A stretch of DNA of 64,000 nucleotides from the NCBI RefSeq assembly GCF_000801105.2, contig NC_079515.1, positions 35,673,407-35,737,406 of the forward strand, in the 5' to 3' direction. Positions within the stretch are counted from its first letter, which is position 1. Each line of letters begins with the position of its first letter. The DNA is from Raphanus sativus. Taxonomy: Eukaryota > Streptophyta > Magnoliopsida > Brassicales > Brassicaceae. The notes beneath the pieces were generated by a model. That model was not told the DNA's origin. It made no database searches and saw only the letters and a list, made by a program, of their open reading frames with translations. Below, piece after piece: positions 1 to 11,506 of this stretch. Both the position numbers and the translations under genes were made by a program.

Positions 1-319
1 AAATTTTAAAATCCTCAAAATCTTCTTAAACTCCAACTCCAATAAGCCCCCTAAAAGTTAAAGGAAAATAGAATCGGAGTTTGGAAAATAATACGCCATA
101 AATTAAAAAAAAAGCTGGTCCAACCAGAAAATAATTATAAAATCAAATTATTTGAGTAATTCTGAAATAAATAAAATAAAATAAATAAAATAAAAATAAT
201 TAAATGGCTTTATGCTGAAGAGTTCCTCCATCTTCCTTCCTCGTCTATCCATCAACTTCAGACACATACAGATCTCTTCTCAACCACATTACTTCTGGTT
301 GTTCCACCTTTCTTCCACG
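1..319. other. AT-rich upstream region of the ERF gene
   Basis: Promoter and 5' leader region of the ERF gene that starts at 320. It is very AT-rich, with short AAATA runs around 165-200. An in-frame ATG at 212 would add 36 residues, but that extension lacks conserved character and the family protein begins at the later ATG (MRKGRGSS). No specific element could be assigned. Confidence 0.4.
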
Positions 320-931
320 ATGAGGAAAGGGAGAGGCTCCTCCGTCGTCCCACCCGCCCTTCCCGGATCCGTGAGGTACAGAGGCGTTAGGAAGAGACCT
401 TGGGGCCGTTTCGCCGCCGAGATCCGCGATCCCTTGAAAAAATCCAGAGTCTGGCTCGGCACTTTCGACTCCGCCGAGGAAGCCGCACGCGCCTACGACG
501 CTGCCGCTCGTAACCTCCGTGGTCCCAAGGCCAAGACCAACTTCCATATCGACTCTTCTCCTCTCAATCATCGGAATCAGAACCGGATCGATCCGTTTAT
601 GGACCACCGGTTACACGGCGTAGAGGAGGAGGAGGAGGAGGTGATAATCAGTCGGCCCGCGAGTAGCATCATGAGCAGCACCGTTAAATCGTGTGGCGGA
701 TCGAGATCCGTGGCGAAGAGGTATCCGCGGATTCCCCCGGTGGCTACGGAGGATTGCCGCAGCGGCTGCGATTCGTCGTCGTCGGTGGTTGATGACGACG
801 GAGACGACATAGCGTCGTCGTCTTCGCGGAGGAAACAGCCGTTTGAGTTTGATCTTAATTTTCCGCCGTTGGATGGAGTTGACTTATTCGCAGGCGCATA
901 CGATCTCCACTGCACCGATCTTCGTCTTTGA
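320..931 (+). CDS. ERF7: AP2/ERF transcriptional repressor, ERF7-like
   Basis: Intronless gene for a 203-residue nuclear transcription factor. One AP2/ERF DNA-binding domain spans about residues 20-75 ([18 protein letters not shown], then [16 protein letters not shown]), with the Ala and Asp typical of the ERF subfamily that binds GCC boxes. Acidic and Ser-rich stretches follow, and the C-terminus carries an EAR repression motif (FDLNFPP, about residue 177). The EAR motif, N-terminus and C-terminus (DLHCTDLRL) match my recollection of Arabidopsis ERF7, a repressor in ABA and drought responses that recruits SIN3/HDA19-type corepressors. The start at 320 is preferred because the conserved N-terminus begins there. 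The frame is intact. The function is inferred from the family. Confidence 0.9.
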   Translation: MRKGRGSSVVPPALPGSVRYRGVRKRPWGRFAAEIRDPLKKSRVWLGTFDSAEEAARAYDAAARNLRGPKAKTNFHIDSSPLNHRNQNRIDPFMDHRLHGVEEEEEEVIISRPASSIMSSTVKSCGGSRSVAKRYPRIPPVATEDCRSGCDSSSSVVDDDGDDIASSSSRRKQPFEFDLNFPPLDGVDLFAGAYDLHCTDLRL

Positions 932-1769
932 CACGGTGGTTTCATAATGACAATGAAGATGATGACGATATATAAACGAGTGAGATAGATAGATAGATAG
1001 ATAGAGATTGTGTTAAGATCTGTTACTGTAAGAGCCAGATCTGTGTTTCAGATTCAGTTGTCTGTTTCTTATAAGGATCAAACCGCTTTGTTACATGTAA
1101 CGTTTCTATAGCTGATTATATTCTAAATGATTCAAATCTAAGATTTTTAGATTTTATAGAGTATCCCTCTGATGTGTTTATAGTTTGGAGTTTGAAGCTG
1201 CGTTTATGATTCAAGTTTTCGAATTTCACATTCTTAATTGGTTTCAAAACCGGTCTTGAGATTTACCAGACCATAAATATTTTAAAAATGAATTTTACTA
1301 ATAAATTTTATATTTTGATGTGTAATAGGTTTTACTTTTATATTTTGGAGGGCGAAGATGATGTTTTATACGGGCATTATCCTGTTATTGTTCTAAAAAG
1401 TTTGAATCTGTTGTTTTCTGTATAAATCTTCAGAATCTGATAAATCTTAAAATGGTGGTGTAAACAATTAACTAGTATGAATCTTGAAAACCGTCTTCCT
1501 ATACTTGCTGCACAAGTATTACAGTGTGTTTTGCTTTTGTTATATGAATTAGCACATACACGTGTGTATAGTTGTGTTCTGTAATTTCTCAACTCTTTGG
1601 TATGCAGAGATCGCTTAAGATACTCTCCTACTTGGCCACGCCTTGCTTCTTAGTGATGAGCGCATACAAGATATGGTGGTACGCATTCCATTCCTCGGTA
1701 ACGTTATCTTGAGTGAGGAAGAGGAGGAATTGGCTGGATTAGTAGAAATGCGGAGGGAAAGGTTATCTG
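932..1769. other. 3' region of ERF gene and intergenic DNA with GATA repeat
   Basis: Contains the likely 3' UTR of the ERF gene. A (GATA)n microsatellite of about five units lies at 983-1004, within the probable transcript. The rest is AT-rich with no supported coding exon. Around 1610-1765 the composition becomes more balanced and leads into the LINE relic, so part of it may be older element sequence. Confidence 0.5.
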
Positions 1770-2180
1770 GTTAGGAGCGAGAGCATTACCAATTCTGGGA
1801 TCAGCTGTAGAAGCAAAGCTGAAGCAATCAGGTGGGCTGTCAGCTCAATGGCAGCTTTTCAATACCGAAAGGTAATTGTTGAATCTGATTCGCAGGTATT
1901 GGTGAAAATGATCAATGGAGAAGAGGAAATTTGGCCTGTTTTGAGGCCGATCATTCAGCACACTCATCAAATCCTGCTGACAGTACCAGAGTATGTGGTG
2001 GTTTATTAATAAAGGGGAGCAAACAAGGCAGCGGATAGAGTAGCTATAGAGACTATTTCATTTTCGAATTATGTCCCGAGGTTGTATTCTATTGTACCAT
2101 TTTGGTTAAACTTTGTTGTGGAGATGGATAAACCCTTGTATGAACAAATTCTTGGCTAATATAAGTTGAGACAAAAAAAA
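1770..2180 (+). mobile_element. LINE relic: RNase H-like (RVT_3) domain and poly(A) end
   Basis: A frame through about 1818-2007 reads AEAIRWAVSSMAAF, then VIVESDSQVLVKMINGEE, typical of the plant RNase H-like domain at the C-terminus of non-LTR retrotransposon polyproteins (the ESDSQ acidic motif). After a stop and a frameshift near 2008 it continues as GANKAADRVAIETISF, matching the usual N.AAD.LA end of the domain, and stops at 2158. A short A-run at about 2170 may be the tail. Reverse transcriptase is absent, so this is a dead 3'-end fragment. A domesticated RNase H-like gene is unlikely given the frameshift. Confidence 0.65.
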
Positions 2181-3202
2181 AAGCAAACTACCACATAAAA
2201 ATGAAGATCAGAGGCCTACGCACTGGAAGAGGAAAATCAAATTAATATTTTGTTTATTTGTTAACAATATCGAATTAATCTAATGGTAATTAGTCACTGA
2301 TTGATAACACACGTGGTGCGTAGGTACGGTGAGTTGCATAATCTACGGCATAAATTTTACGATCACATGTCAATGTCTTACAGCCTGTTTGTTCACTATC
2401 ATCTTGTATGCTCTGCAACCCTTCTATTTTTTCTAATACTTTTTCATAGCCACGTATTTAAAAAAAATTATAATCCATTAGACATTGAATTAATTGAAAA
2501 CTAAGAAATGTGGACACTTGTTTTAAGATGGTTACATCTGTTTTGTTAGAAATAATAACAAATAACAAGTTAATTGTCTATAAATAAGACGTAATTCGTT
2601 GTCAGTAATAATCTACTAAAACCGGTTAAAAATCATCTCCTACCATCTTTTTTTTTCATTTCCTACACTAATGTTTTCACTTTTATATAATAATTAAAAA
2701 GCTCGATCGAAGACTTTTTTTTTTTTTTTTTTTCGATCGATCGAGAGACTTGCTTCCTACTTTCGAGGGAAAAGTATCACCAATATCCCGTGATTTTCAA
2801 ATTAAGATTTTACCATGAACACAGATCTTACATTTCTTTTTATTTTATGAAAACACATAGTAGATTTTATTTAGTTCGGTAGTTTGATTAAAAATATGAT
2901 GCTTCTACAGTAAAATGTATGAATTTGGAGTCGCAGAAAATGTAATTTACTATTAATTATACAGATCGTTAAAAATATATAATTTTAAAAATTACCAGAC
3001 ATGAATATTCATAATAGTTTAATATAGCGTAAATATAATTATTTAACGTGAATCCTTATAAAAAGAGAACTATTAACTACAAACTTGTTAATATAAGTAA
3101 TTTTCATAATTTGTTAACAGAAACGTGTAAATAGTTTTTAAATTAAAATAAAATAATAAATGGTTGCGATATCATAAAAAAAACACGTATCTTCATTTAT
3201 CA
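2181..3202. other. AT-rich intergenic DNA with poly(T)
   Basis: No exon with coding character was found. A poly(T) run at about 2716-2734 is followed by a CGATCGATCGA palindromic stretch. I see no other structure. Confidence 0.4.
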
Positions 3203-3347
3203 ACGCAGTGTTAACTCAATGGTTATATGGAAATTCGGTTCTTTGGGTTCGATCTGCTCGGGCGAGAATAAGCAACCGCTCTTGTCCATAGTCTCCGGAA
3301 TGAGTTGGGTTTTTTACGACCGGGATGATCGGGATCATTAAAAAAAA
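3203..3347 (+). repeat. SINE-like tRNA-derived repeat, degenerate
   Basis: TTAACTCAATGGTTA at 3211-3225 resembles a tRNA A box, and GGGTTCGATC near 3244-3253 resembles the B box (GGTTCGANNC), at tRNA-like spacing. A tRNA-unrelated body follows, and the unit ends in an A-run at about 3340-3347. This arrangement fits a plant SINE. No intact cloverleaf can be formed, so it is not a tRNA gene. The assignment to a known SINE family was not tested. Confidence 0.4.
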
Positions 3348-3570
3348 CGCATCTACATTTTTTGGTTTTATTGAAAGAAGTAAATATCGTTAACCATTTT
3401 ACAACATAATACCCCGTTGTAATTGATTACCAAAAAAAAAAAAGAAACACGCAGCTCCAAAACAACACAAGGTTATACAAAAATACAGATACATCATCTC
3501 AAAGGTAACAATGATAGTAATTGGTTTATTACAACTGTTTAGTTGTATCTGTATATGGTTGGTTGTCAAA

Positions 3571-3670
3571 NNNNNNNNNNNNNNNNNNNNNNNNNNNNNN
3601 NNNNNNNNNNNNNNNNNNNNNNNNNNNNNNNNNNNNNNNNNNNNNNNNNNNNNNNNNNNNNNNNNNNNNN
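3571..3670. other. Assembly gap of 100 N
   Basis: Exactly 100 N, the usual placeholder for a gap of unknown length. It lies between the ERF7 segment and the rest, so adjacency across it is scaffolding, not read-through sequence. Confidence 0.98.
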
Positions 3671-3894
3671 TCTGAAAATCTGTTTTTGGAAGTCTGCTGT
3701 TTATGTGTCCTACTCTTGATGTAACCAGTTAAACTTGCCTGTTGTCAAGTAACTTACATACTTTGGGCCTTGGCCGACATCTCATGAATGTCGCTAAAAG
3801 TCAACTTTGAGTTTGGAAATATCATCAGGATCATAAACTAATTTATAGTGTTGATTCACTATCTGATTAAAATCCAATGAGGAGACCAGTTAAA
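3671..3894. other. Short unassigned segment right of the gap
   Basis: About 220 bases of unassigned sequence ending at the A that precedes a Helitron 5' terminus. No gene is recognisable. Confidence 0.4.
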
Positions 3895-4582
3895 TCTACA
3901 TTATTAAAAATAGAAGTACATTTTGAAAATACCCCCTAAATTTTTGAAGTTATTTACATTAGAATGCCACTGAAGTAAATAAATTAATTTTTCCTTAATT
4001 ATAGTTGTCTTTTCTGATTTGTAAATGCATTTTCTTTATGATAAAAAAAAATGCATTTTCTTTAATTATAGTTGTCTTTATTAAACCTATATTTAAGTAT
4101 GCTTCTTTTTCGTATATTTAAGTATACTTGTCTTTATTGAACCTATATTTAAGTATGCTTATCTTTTCTTAATTTAAATAATAGATTTAAGCATTTAATG
4201 TATTTCTTAATTTAAATAATAGATTTTCTTAATCAAATATTTACGAAAATAGATTTCCCATATACTTCGTTTTACATGTTAAATATTTTTAATATTTATG
4301 GTATAAATAATAAATAAAAATCACACATCATAATCAATTTATATAATATATAAATAAAATATAAAATAATTTATTCATATATTATTAGTATAATGGTCAT
4401 TATATATAAATATAATAAGTTATAAATATTGGATTTTGTTTATATGATACACTGTGATATAATAGACGATCAAAATCACAAAATATAATTATTCAACGTA
4501 ATAAATAAAATTGTTATGTTTTAAAATGTTTTATTAATAATTATGTAATACATTTTAATTTAAATATATATATATATATATA
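3895..4582 (+). mobile_element. Helitron 5'-end fragment
   Basis: Starts TCTACATTATTAAAAATAG after a host A, the 5' terminus of crucifer non-autonomous Helitrons, and closely resembles the first 80 bases of the element at 4583. No 3' hairpin with CTRR was found before that element starts, so this is a truncated or interrupted copy. It contains internal short duplications, for example CCTATATTTAAGTATGCTT twice within 4080-4160 and TTTCTTAATTTAAATAATAG twice within 4165-4225. Confidence 0.6.
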
Positions 4583-5642
4583 TCTATATTATTAAAACAG
4601 AAGTACACATATAGAATATCCCTTAGTTTTCAGTGTTATTTACACTACCATGTCACTGACATTAAATAATGTTTTCTATTTTAATGTTTTGTCTTTTTCT
4701 ACTTAGATTAATGTGTTTTCCAAATTAAATTTAAATTAAATACATAATTAAATAATATTTCCTATTTTAATGCTTTGTCTTTTCCAGTTAGATTAATGTG
4801 TTTTCCAAAATTAAATTTGAATTAAATACACTTCATTAACTTCTCCATTAAATCAATGTCAAATTAAAAAAAAATATTGGACAAACAATTCATGGAAATT
4901 ATAATATCAACTCTTCATTTAACAAATCTGAACGAAAAAGTATTACCAAATTTGAACCAAAACTAGATAATATCCAAACGGATTTACCATTTGGTATCTA
5001 GAGAACCATAACCAAACCTTATTCGAACAAAATATTTCGATATTCGAATGTATTTAAATCATATTTATATACTTCAATATGTTAGCTATTTTTAGAGTTA
5101 ATATCCAAGATATAAGCTATTTTAAAGTTGGTTAAAATATTTGAAATATAAACAATAGTCAAAAGTAAACATCTAAAGTAGATAAACAATAATCAAAACA
5201 CCAAAAATACTTATATATATTTATTCTCCATCCAAATATTCAAGCTAAACCTATTTTTAATTTTTAATTTTTAATATAGGTATTTTGGCTTACATTACTC
5301 AAATTTACATATTATATTATTTTTATTATTAGATTTAGGGAAATTTAAGATATATAAATTTAAAATTTTTTAAAATAGTTTAAACGGATCATCAAACCCG
5401 AAAAGATCTGAATCAAACCAGAACCAAAAATTTATAAATAACCGAATAGAGCTAGAATTTTTAAACTCAAAAAATCTCAAACCCGAATAGATTTTAACTG
5501 AATTCGAGTGGGTACCTAAATACCCCTCTTAGCTTAGTCAATATAAAACGATCAAATATTGCAAATTTATTATTTTAGTACAAATAAATAAAAACTAAAA
5601 CTGAAAATTAATATCCGTGCGGTCGCACGGGTCACTATCTAG
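4583..5642 (+). mobile_element. Complete non-autonomous Helitron, about 1.06 kb
   Basis: The 5' end is TCTATATTATTAAAACAG at 4583 with host A at 4582. Near the 3' end is a perfect hairpin, CCGTGC-GGTC-GCACGG at 5615-5630, followed nine bases later by the terminal CTAG at 5639-5642 and host T at 5643. This gives the A/T insertion rule, a 5' TC and a 3' CTRR with subterminal palindrome, with no terminal inverted repeats. No Rep/helicase coding region exists inside, so it depends on an autonomous partner. Its interior resembles the element at 57934 in inverse orientation. Confidence 0.85.
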
Positions 5643-7056
5643 TGAATATTAAAGGGGATGTATTCATTATGAAATTTGGAAGGATTTATAAAGATTTAAG
5701 TTTTAATGTGTTAAGAAAATTTGTATATCTATATATTTTGCATGATTATTAAACATGCTTTAGAGAATAATATTTGAATCTCTTTTAGTCTTTTCAGAAA
5801 TTGCCAGAAAACAAGAGTTTGGAAAAGGTTTTATGTGTTTGATAATCCAAACCTGTTGCGCTAAATATATACAAATATCGAACACTATAGAATGCCTTAA
5901 TATAAATAATGAATAATAGGTAGTGTTTTCTTATATTAAGTGAAGAAATAAAAAATTAAACTTTAAATAAAAAGTATATATATAAATATAAATCATAAAA
6001 ACTAAACCATAAATCATAATCATTAGTAAACCTTAAACTTTGGATAAATCATGAACTCTAAAATTTATGACTTATCAAGAGCATAGAATTTAGTGTTTAT
6101 GATTTAATGTTTGGATTCAAAGTTAGAGTTTAGTGTTTTGTTGATGACGTTGCAATATTAACTTTTTGCAATTATTACTATTTTTTATTTATTTATTTAC
6201 TTTTATTTTTAAAAATGTGTTATAATTTGATGAACTTTTATTACTTTGTTTCATTTTTCTTAAGTTATTTAATATGAAATAAAAGAATATTATTGGTTGC
6301 GGAGGATGATTGATTATCAAACCATAAACGTGCTATAATTTGTTTATACGATTCGTAAAAGCCAAAGACAAAGTGAGACATATTTCATTGGGAGACAAAC
6401 AAAGGAGAAAATGATTTTTTTTGTCGGGAGGACAAAATGATATCTACGATCTTTTTCTTTGTCGATTTCCACGACATGCTACTGGTCCTGCAGTTGTTTT
6501 TATTCATTATCAAGAAATACAAATTAGTAAATAAAAAAGCTGAAGCTACAAAATTTCAAATGAAATCGTATACTATTAAACAAAAATATGTTATTCAATT
6601 GTTTAATCTTTTATCTCTGTAAAAGATGTCAAAATAACATTTTTATTTAGTAACGAGGAAGTATAACTCAACTCAAACCTCGTTAAAATGCAGCTTTTAA
6701 CCACTAAAAGACAAAAAATGTTTGAACCTCAATGGAAAAAATACGAGAATTGTACTATTAAAAAAAATGAGAATTGATGGGTTTTCTTTTTCCCGATGCG
6801 ATTATCTCATCTCGAATTATTGTTTTCGGAAAAGAACAACTTTTGAACAGTACAATTGACCAAACTAAAATAAACCACATAAAACCGAGAAAAAATGGCA
6901 AGACTAAAACCGAAAACAATACGGTTTCACACAATAAACCAAACTCAACCATAGATAACCAACTCACCTGGAAGACTTGGACACACGGAAACATATAATA
7001 AAAAACAAAGCTCCCTTATTACTTGAACTAGCTTGCGGACCACTTAACACAAAGAC
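5643..7056. other. AT-rich intergenic DNA
   Basis: No gene is supported. Between about 5995 and 6140 there are imperfect inverted stretches (AAACCATAAATCATA and its approximate complement in TTTATGATTTAATGTTTGG) that could be a decayed MITE. The stretch just before 7057 is the 3' flank of the minus-strand P450 pseudogene. Confidence 0.4.
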
Positions 7057-8695
7057 TCACGAGCATTTCGAAGTTAAAGGGCTTGCGGTTCGAGCAACAG
7101 GAATGAACTTAGGAGGATGAGCCATGGTCAAGCTCAGTCCTAAAACAGTCTCTTCCATGATAACTTTATCACCTCCTTTGATTCTCCAGTCAAATCCCTG
7201 CACCATCATCCCAACAGCAGTTCCTAGAAAGACATAAGCTAGGTTTGCTCCAGGACAGCCTCTCCTCCCGCCGCCGAAAGGAATATACTTGAGTGCTTGC
7301 TCTCTTCTCTCTTCCTCTTCAACTGTCCTTGAAGAATCTTGAAGAAACCTCTCGGGCTTAAACTCATCAGGATCTTCCCAGTAATCAGGATCTCTCATTA
7401 TAGCATAAACATTAATAGCAAATGATGTCTCCTCCGTATGTAGAACTCTCTGATCCTAAACCCTTTTTGAGAGATCCTTCCAAAGACAGTCCCCGGAGGG
7501 TGCAGTCTTAGTACTTCCTTGACAACGGCTTGTAGGTAAGGAAGATTTGGTAGATCAGTTTCATGAATCAACCTTGTGCCTTGACCTACAAGGCAAATCG
7601 ATTTCTTCTCTCAATCTCTTGAGAACGTTAGGGTTTTTAATAATCTCCGCCATTGCCCATTGTGCTGCTTGCGCTGAGGCGTCCGTGCCTGCAAATAAAA
7701 GATCCTGAAAGTTGCGAAAACGTGTTTATTAATAACCAACCACGGTTCAATGAAACCACTTGATGGATGTGGTGTGAGGAAGATGTACCGCGAACAACGT
7801 CTTGATATGTTCCTAGTGATCTTGTACCCTGCCTTATCGTCTCCATAAGCAGCCAACAACGCTTCCATCAAGTCTGTTTCTTGATGTCCGTCCTGTTTCT
7901 TTTCGTGTTCCACAAGAATCCTTTCGAACAGCTCATCGAACTTGTTGGAAACAACCATTATTTCCTTTTTAATCAGTAACATTACAAGATTCTTAAACCG
8001 TGGACGCAACAAGGACCCCAATACTATCTTCTTCCCCAAGGCAAGAGATTCGCTAGCCACGCTTCTGACTCTCTCTGCTTCACCGTTCTCCTCGGAAACA
8101 ACTCCTCCCTATGATCATCCTGCATATGCTATTATTAGTAAGATTTATCACTTCTTTAATGATCTCAACACTCTCTTCCTTCCTCGCTTTATCAAGCAGC
8201 CTTGAGTAGACCCGCTCTAGCTCATCTGTACGAACGTCTCTCGACCGCTCAAGTGCCTGTGCTCCGAGCAGCTTTAGGACGAGAACTTTTTTTCATGAAC
8301 TTCCAGTGATCTCCATAGGGAGAGGAGATGAAGCTTGAAGATCCTGCAAAAAGAGAGTCGTCGATGGGAGGAGGGCCACGAGAGGAGATGTCGGCGTCAG
8401 GGGCCTTGAAGATCTCATAAGCCACGGAGGCAGAAGAGACGATGACCATGGGAATGTTGAAGATGCGGAGATGGAAGAGAGGTCCATAATTGGATGAGAG
8501 TTTCTGAAGAGACTTGTGGGTTGGAGTAGAGAGGAGAAGGTGAAGATGGCCAATGATTGGGAGAGAAGGAGGGCTCGGAGGCAGATCATCAAAGCCACGG
8601 CTTGACCCGCTTGGTTTCTTGAAAAAGAGGTAGTAACAAAGGAATGAGAAGAAGATGATGAACATGAAGCAGTTTTGATAGGCAACCATGGTCAT
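7057..8695 (-). pseudogene. Cytochrome P450 CYP705A-like pseudogene
   Basis: Two-exon CYP705A-type gene broken by several frameshifts. The 5' exon (ATG at 8695) keeps the membrane anchor (FMFIIFFSFLCYYLFF), the proline hinge PPSPPSLPIIGHLH and the region up to FMKK (about 8301), where the frame is lost. Helix sequences continue in other frames through 7789-8240. The intron is about 7705-7788, with a lost base beside its donor. Exon 2 retains the I-helix LFAGTDASAQAAQW and the K-helix region, shifts frame near 7590 and again near 7410, and ends with the haem loop FGGGRRGCPG (the Cys axial ligand) and the C-terminus. The family acts at the ER in specialised metabolism (Arabidopsis members include thalianol-cluster enzymes). 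No functional P450 can be made. Confidence 0.85.
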
Positions 8696-10429
8696 TGTTG
8701 CAATTCTTTCTCAAAGTGATGGTTATTTATTTATAGCACAAAAAATATAGAGAAATTCCCACCATAGAGAGTTTTTTTTTTCTTTTAAAGAGTTATGCAG
8801 ACTAAAGAAGAAATGTTTACAAGGAATCTTCAGTATAGTGCAAATAAATATAGTCAGTACTGGATCTTCATAAGATGACTCAGATAATAAAGTTAGGTGT
8901 AGATATTGTCGTTGTCAAATCGTCTGCATAATCTTTTCATAATTGTAATTTCACAATAAATCAGTGATATTTTTTAATCGAAAATATAGCTTTACAATTA
9001 TCAAAGTAACCAAAATATTTTATTTAAGAGGTCAATAGAAACTTATAATTATATAGTTAACTAATCTACATTTATCGGGGTGAAGTGGAGTTTAGGAATT
9101 TTAAAAATTAATAAATGAATACTAACAATTTTAAATAAGATTTTTAAAAATAGTTTCAGAAGAAAATTTTTGATTTCAAATTTTAAAATTATGAAAAATA
9201 GAAAATTTAGATTTATAAAACGTATTATTCAATATAATAAATTTTATGTTATTATTATTTATTTAAGTATCTATAAATAAGGATATAATAATCTTTTATC
9301 TCTTATAATTGAATTTTTTAGTCATTTTCTTCTTTATGTGATATTTTGATGAAAATTCTATTTTAGAGTCTTATAAGACAATTGACCAAAAATGTATTTT
9401 GTAACACTCATGTCCATCCTTTTTGTGTACCCATGAAGCTCTCTTTCTAGATCTACACAAATAACTGAAAAATAAATATATTTTGGTTACATATGTAACT
9501 AAAATCATTCTTTTTTAAAGCAATCATCATACACTACCATTACCATACACTAGAAAACGAGATGTGACCGTATTTTTTGATTGAAAACATGTGATCTAAT
9601 TTTAAAGTTAACACCCACTCACAGATAGGTGTGGGTTCAAATGGAATACCAACCTACTATTTAGATATTTTTATGCTCAAACTCTTGGTCGAACCAGGTT
9701 AAACGCTCCTTTACTGTTTCCTTATCCACTCTATGCTTTATAGCGTCCATGGTAGACAAAGCAACCAATAGTGCTTCGAAAATTTTAAGTAGAGATTTAG
9801 TAAGCAACCTGATAAATACCAACCAATACTTGAGACTTGAGAGGTGAGAACGTTTTGCGGCAGCTATAGCCAGGCAAGCTTTTACTGAAATTGATTATTA
9901 AAACATTCAACTCAGGTGGTCTAGTTCTCAATCCATCCTTTTGCTTTGTGAAACAAAAAATCTGTTCAATAAAAAAATAAGAAGGAAAGGCCAAAAGGAG
10001 TTATGGAAGTCTTTTTCTTAAACGGCTTTCATAAATAATTTGGGCTTCTTTACAACATACTCCTTCTGTTATAATAAGATGCAAGTCTTATAATTTTTAC
10101 ACATATAAAAAACATATAAAATTTCGATTATCAATGCATCATTTTTTGTAACTAATTATTTCCTATAATTTTAATCAATAGAATTTTAATAAACACAATT
10201 AAGTTATTTGAAATTTAAAGTTTGCCACTAATTAATAATTAAGAAAATAAAAGAACTGTGTCTTTTTGAAATATTTTTTCTTCTAAAACATCCATTTTTT
10301 TAGAACTCTGATCCCAATCTACTTCTCGCGGGAAGATTTTAAAATAGCAGAGGAGCTCTCTGATCCCAATCTACATGTGATCATATTCTCCTTATTTCAC
10401 AGCAGCTTCCCAAAGGGGTCTTTCTTTTA
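8696..10429. other. Intergenic DNA inside the P450 cluster
   Basis: Bases just after 8696 are the promoter side of the minus-strand P450 pseudogene. The rest is AT-rich. On the minus strand at 9780-9661, 39 sense codons end in a stop and read sensibly (ALSTMDAIKHRVDKETVKER), but no adjoining exon or family could be recognised. No other genes are supported. Confidence 0.35.
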
Positions 10430-10463
10430 TGTTTGTTGCTCTCTGATCCCAATCTACTTCTCA
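10307..10463. repeat. Three dispersed copies of a 17-base motif
   Basis: CTCTGATCCCAATCTAC occurs at about 10305, 10357 and 10440, two copies extending into TTCTC. Spacings are roughly 52 and 83 bases. The copies lie just upstream of the P450 relic start codon and may be left over from short duplications of a promoter segment. Confidence 0.7.
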
Positions 10464-10585
10464 CCACTTAATATTGAAAATCTCTGCATCATCTTTCTTC
10501 TTTCGACTTTGGGCATTGATGACAACAAAAATCGTTGACTTTCAGAACTGCTTCATCTTTATCTTCCTATGCTTTAGTTTTGCAT
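10430..10585 (+). pseudogene. CYP705A 5'-end relic
   Basis: An ATG at 10519 opens MTTKIVDFQNCFIFIFLC, nearly the N-terminal anchor of the P450 at 11507 (MMTTIILDFQNCFIFIFLC). The upstream flank is also shared: a TTCTTTCGACTT motif just before the ATG and an AAAGG-GTCTTTCTTT motif further up. Similarity stops after about 20 codons, where unrelated AT-rich DNA and the (AT)n tract begin. It is therefore a truncated tandem copy of the promoter and first codons of a CYP705A gene. Confidence 0.7.
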
Positions 10586-10613
10586 TTGTCAATGTACACT
10601 TCCAAACAATTTG

Positions 10614-10621
<8 letters not shown>

Positions 10622-10666
<45 letters not shown>
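10622..10666. repeat. (AT)n microsatellite
   Basis: Uninterrupted AT dinucleotide tract of about 22 units, immediately downstream of the truncated P450 relic. Confidence 0.95.
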
Positions 10667-10668
<2 letters not shown>

Positions 10669-11506
10669 AAATATGATACATATGTTGATGTAAAAAATAT
10701 ATATATGTGATCATATTTAGTTTTCTTACTAATACAAAATATGATATATATAAGTTGATGTAAAACTATTTTTGTAATTATATTTAGTTTATTTTTACTA
10801 ATGTGATATATGGTTTATTTAATGGTTAGATATATGAGTTAACTGTTATTAGAATATTTCAAAAGTATTGCCAAAAAATAAATTAAATATATAGAAAATT
10901 TACTTTAATGATAATATAAGAATTATTAGCGATTACTATATTTTAAAAAATATTGCCAAAAAATACAAGAGAAATCATACATGTCACAACTAGATTAATG
11001 TCATGTCACATTTTTCAAAAGCCATGTCCTCTTTTTTTTAAGATGAATGTAATGATGATAAATGTTTAAGGAATTTTTTTAATATTTTTATTTTTTCTAT
11101 AGTTTGACACCTAGATGTCAGTTTTTTGCCAAATGGTTATAGTATGGGTTTTCTTCCATCTGTTTTTCACTTTTGAACCACAGTTTGATGTGTTATTATC
11201 CAAGTTGGGTGTTACAAATTTTCACACTCCTATTTGAGAGAGAGAGTATTTAGAAATATATATAATTTCCAATTTTTAGATATATGTACAAATCTTTTTA
11301 AGATATATTCCAATTATGTTTAGGACTATTATCAAACTCTGTTGAATAAATATGGTGTAAGCTGCAATGTTTGTCAATAAGAAAGTTTTCTTAAAATTCT
11401 GGATACTGAGATTTACACTTCACAAAGGTGTCTTTCTTTAATTTGAGATTGTGCAAGACCATTCTTCTTGATCTTTTCACATCATTTTATTCTTTCGACT
11501 TGAGAA
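10667..11506. other. AT-rich upstream region of the second P450
   Basis: No coding exon. The last 120 bases share short motifs with the flank of the relic at 10430-10518 and represent the former promoter of the P450 starting at 11507. Confidence 0.4.

Noticed and set aside
245..945. Long open frames on the opposite strand of the ERF gene
   Set aside because: They are antisense shadows of the AP2 reading frame and contain no recognisable domain.
3240..3260. Possible tRNA gene
   Set aside because: Only A- and B-box-like motifs are present; acceptor and anticodon stems do not pair, so it was described as SINE-like.
5615..5630. Rho-independent terminator or CRISPR-like palindrome
   Set aside because: The hairpin is the Helitron 3' subterminal stem next to CTAG; bacterial elements do not apply in this plant DNA.
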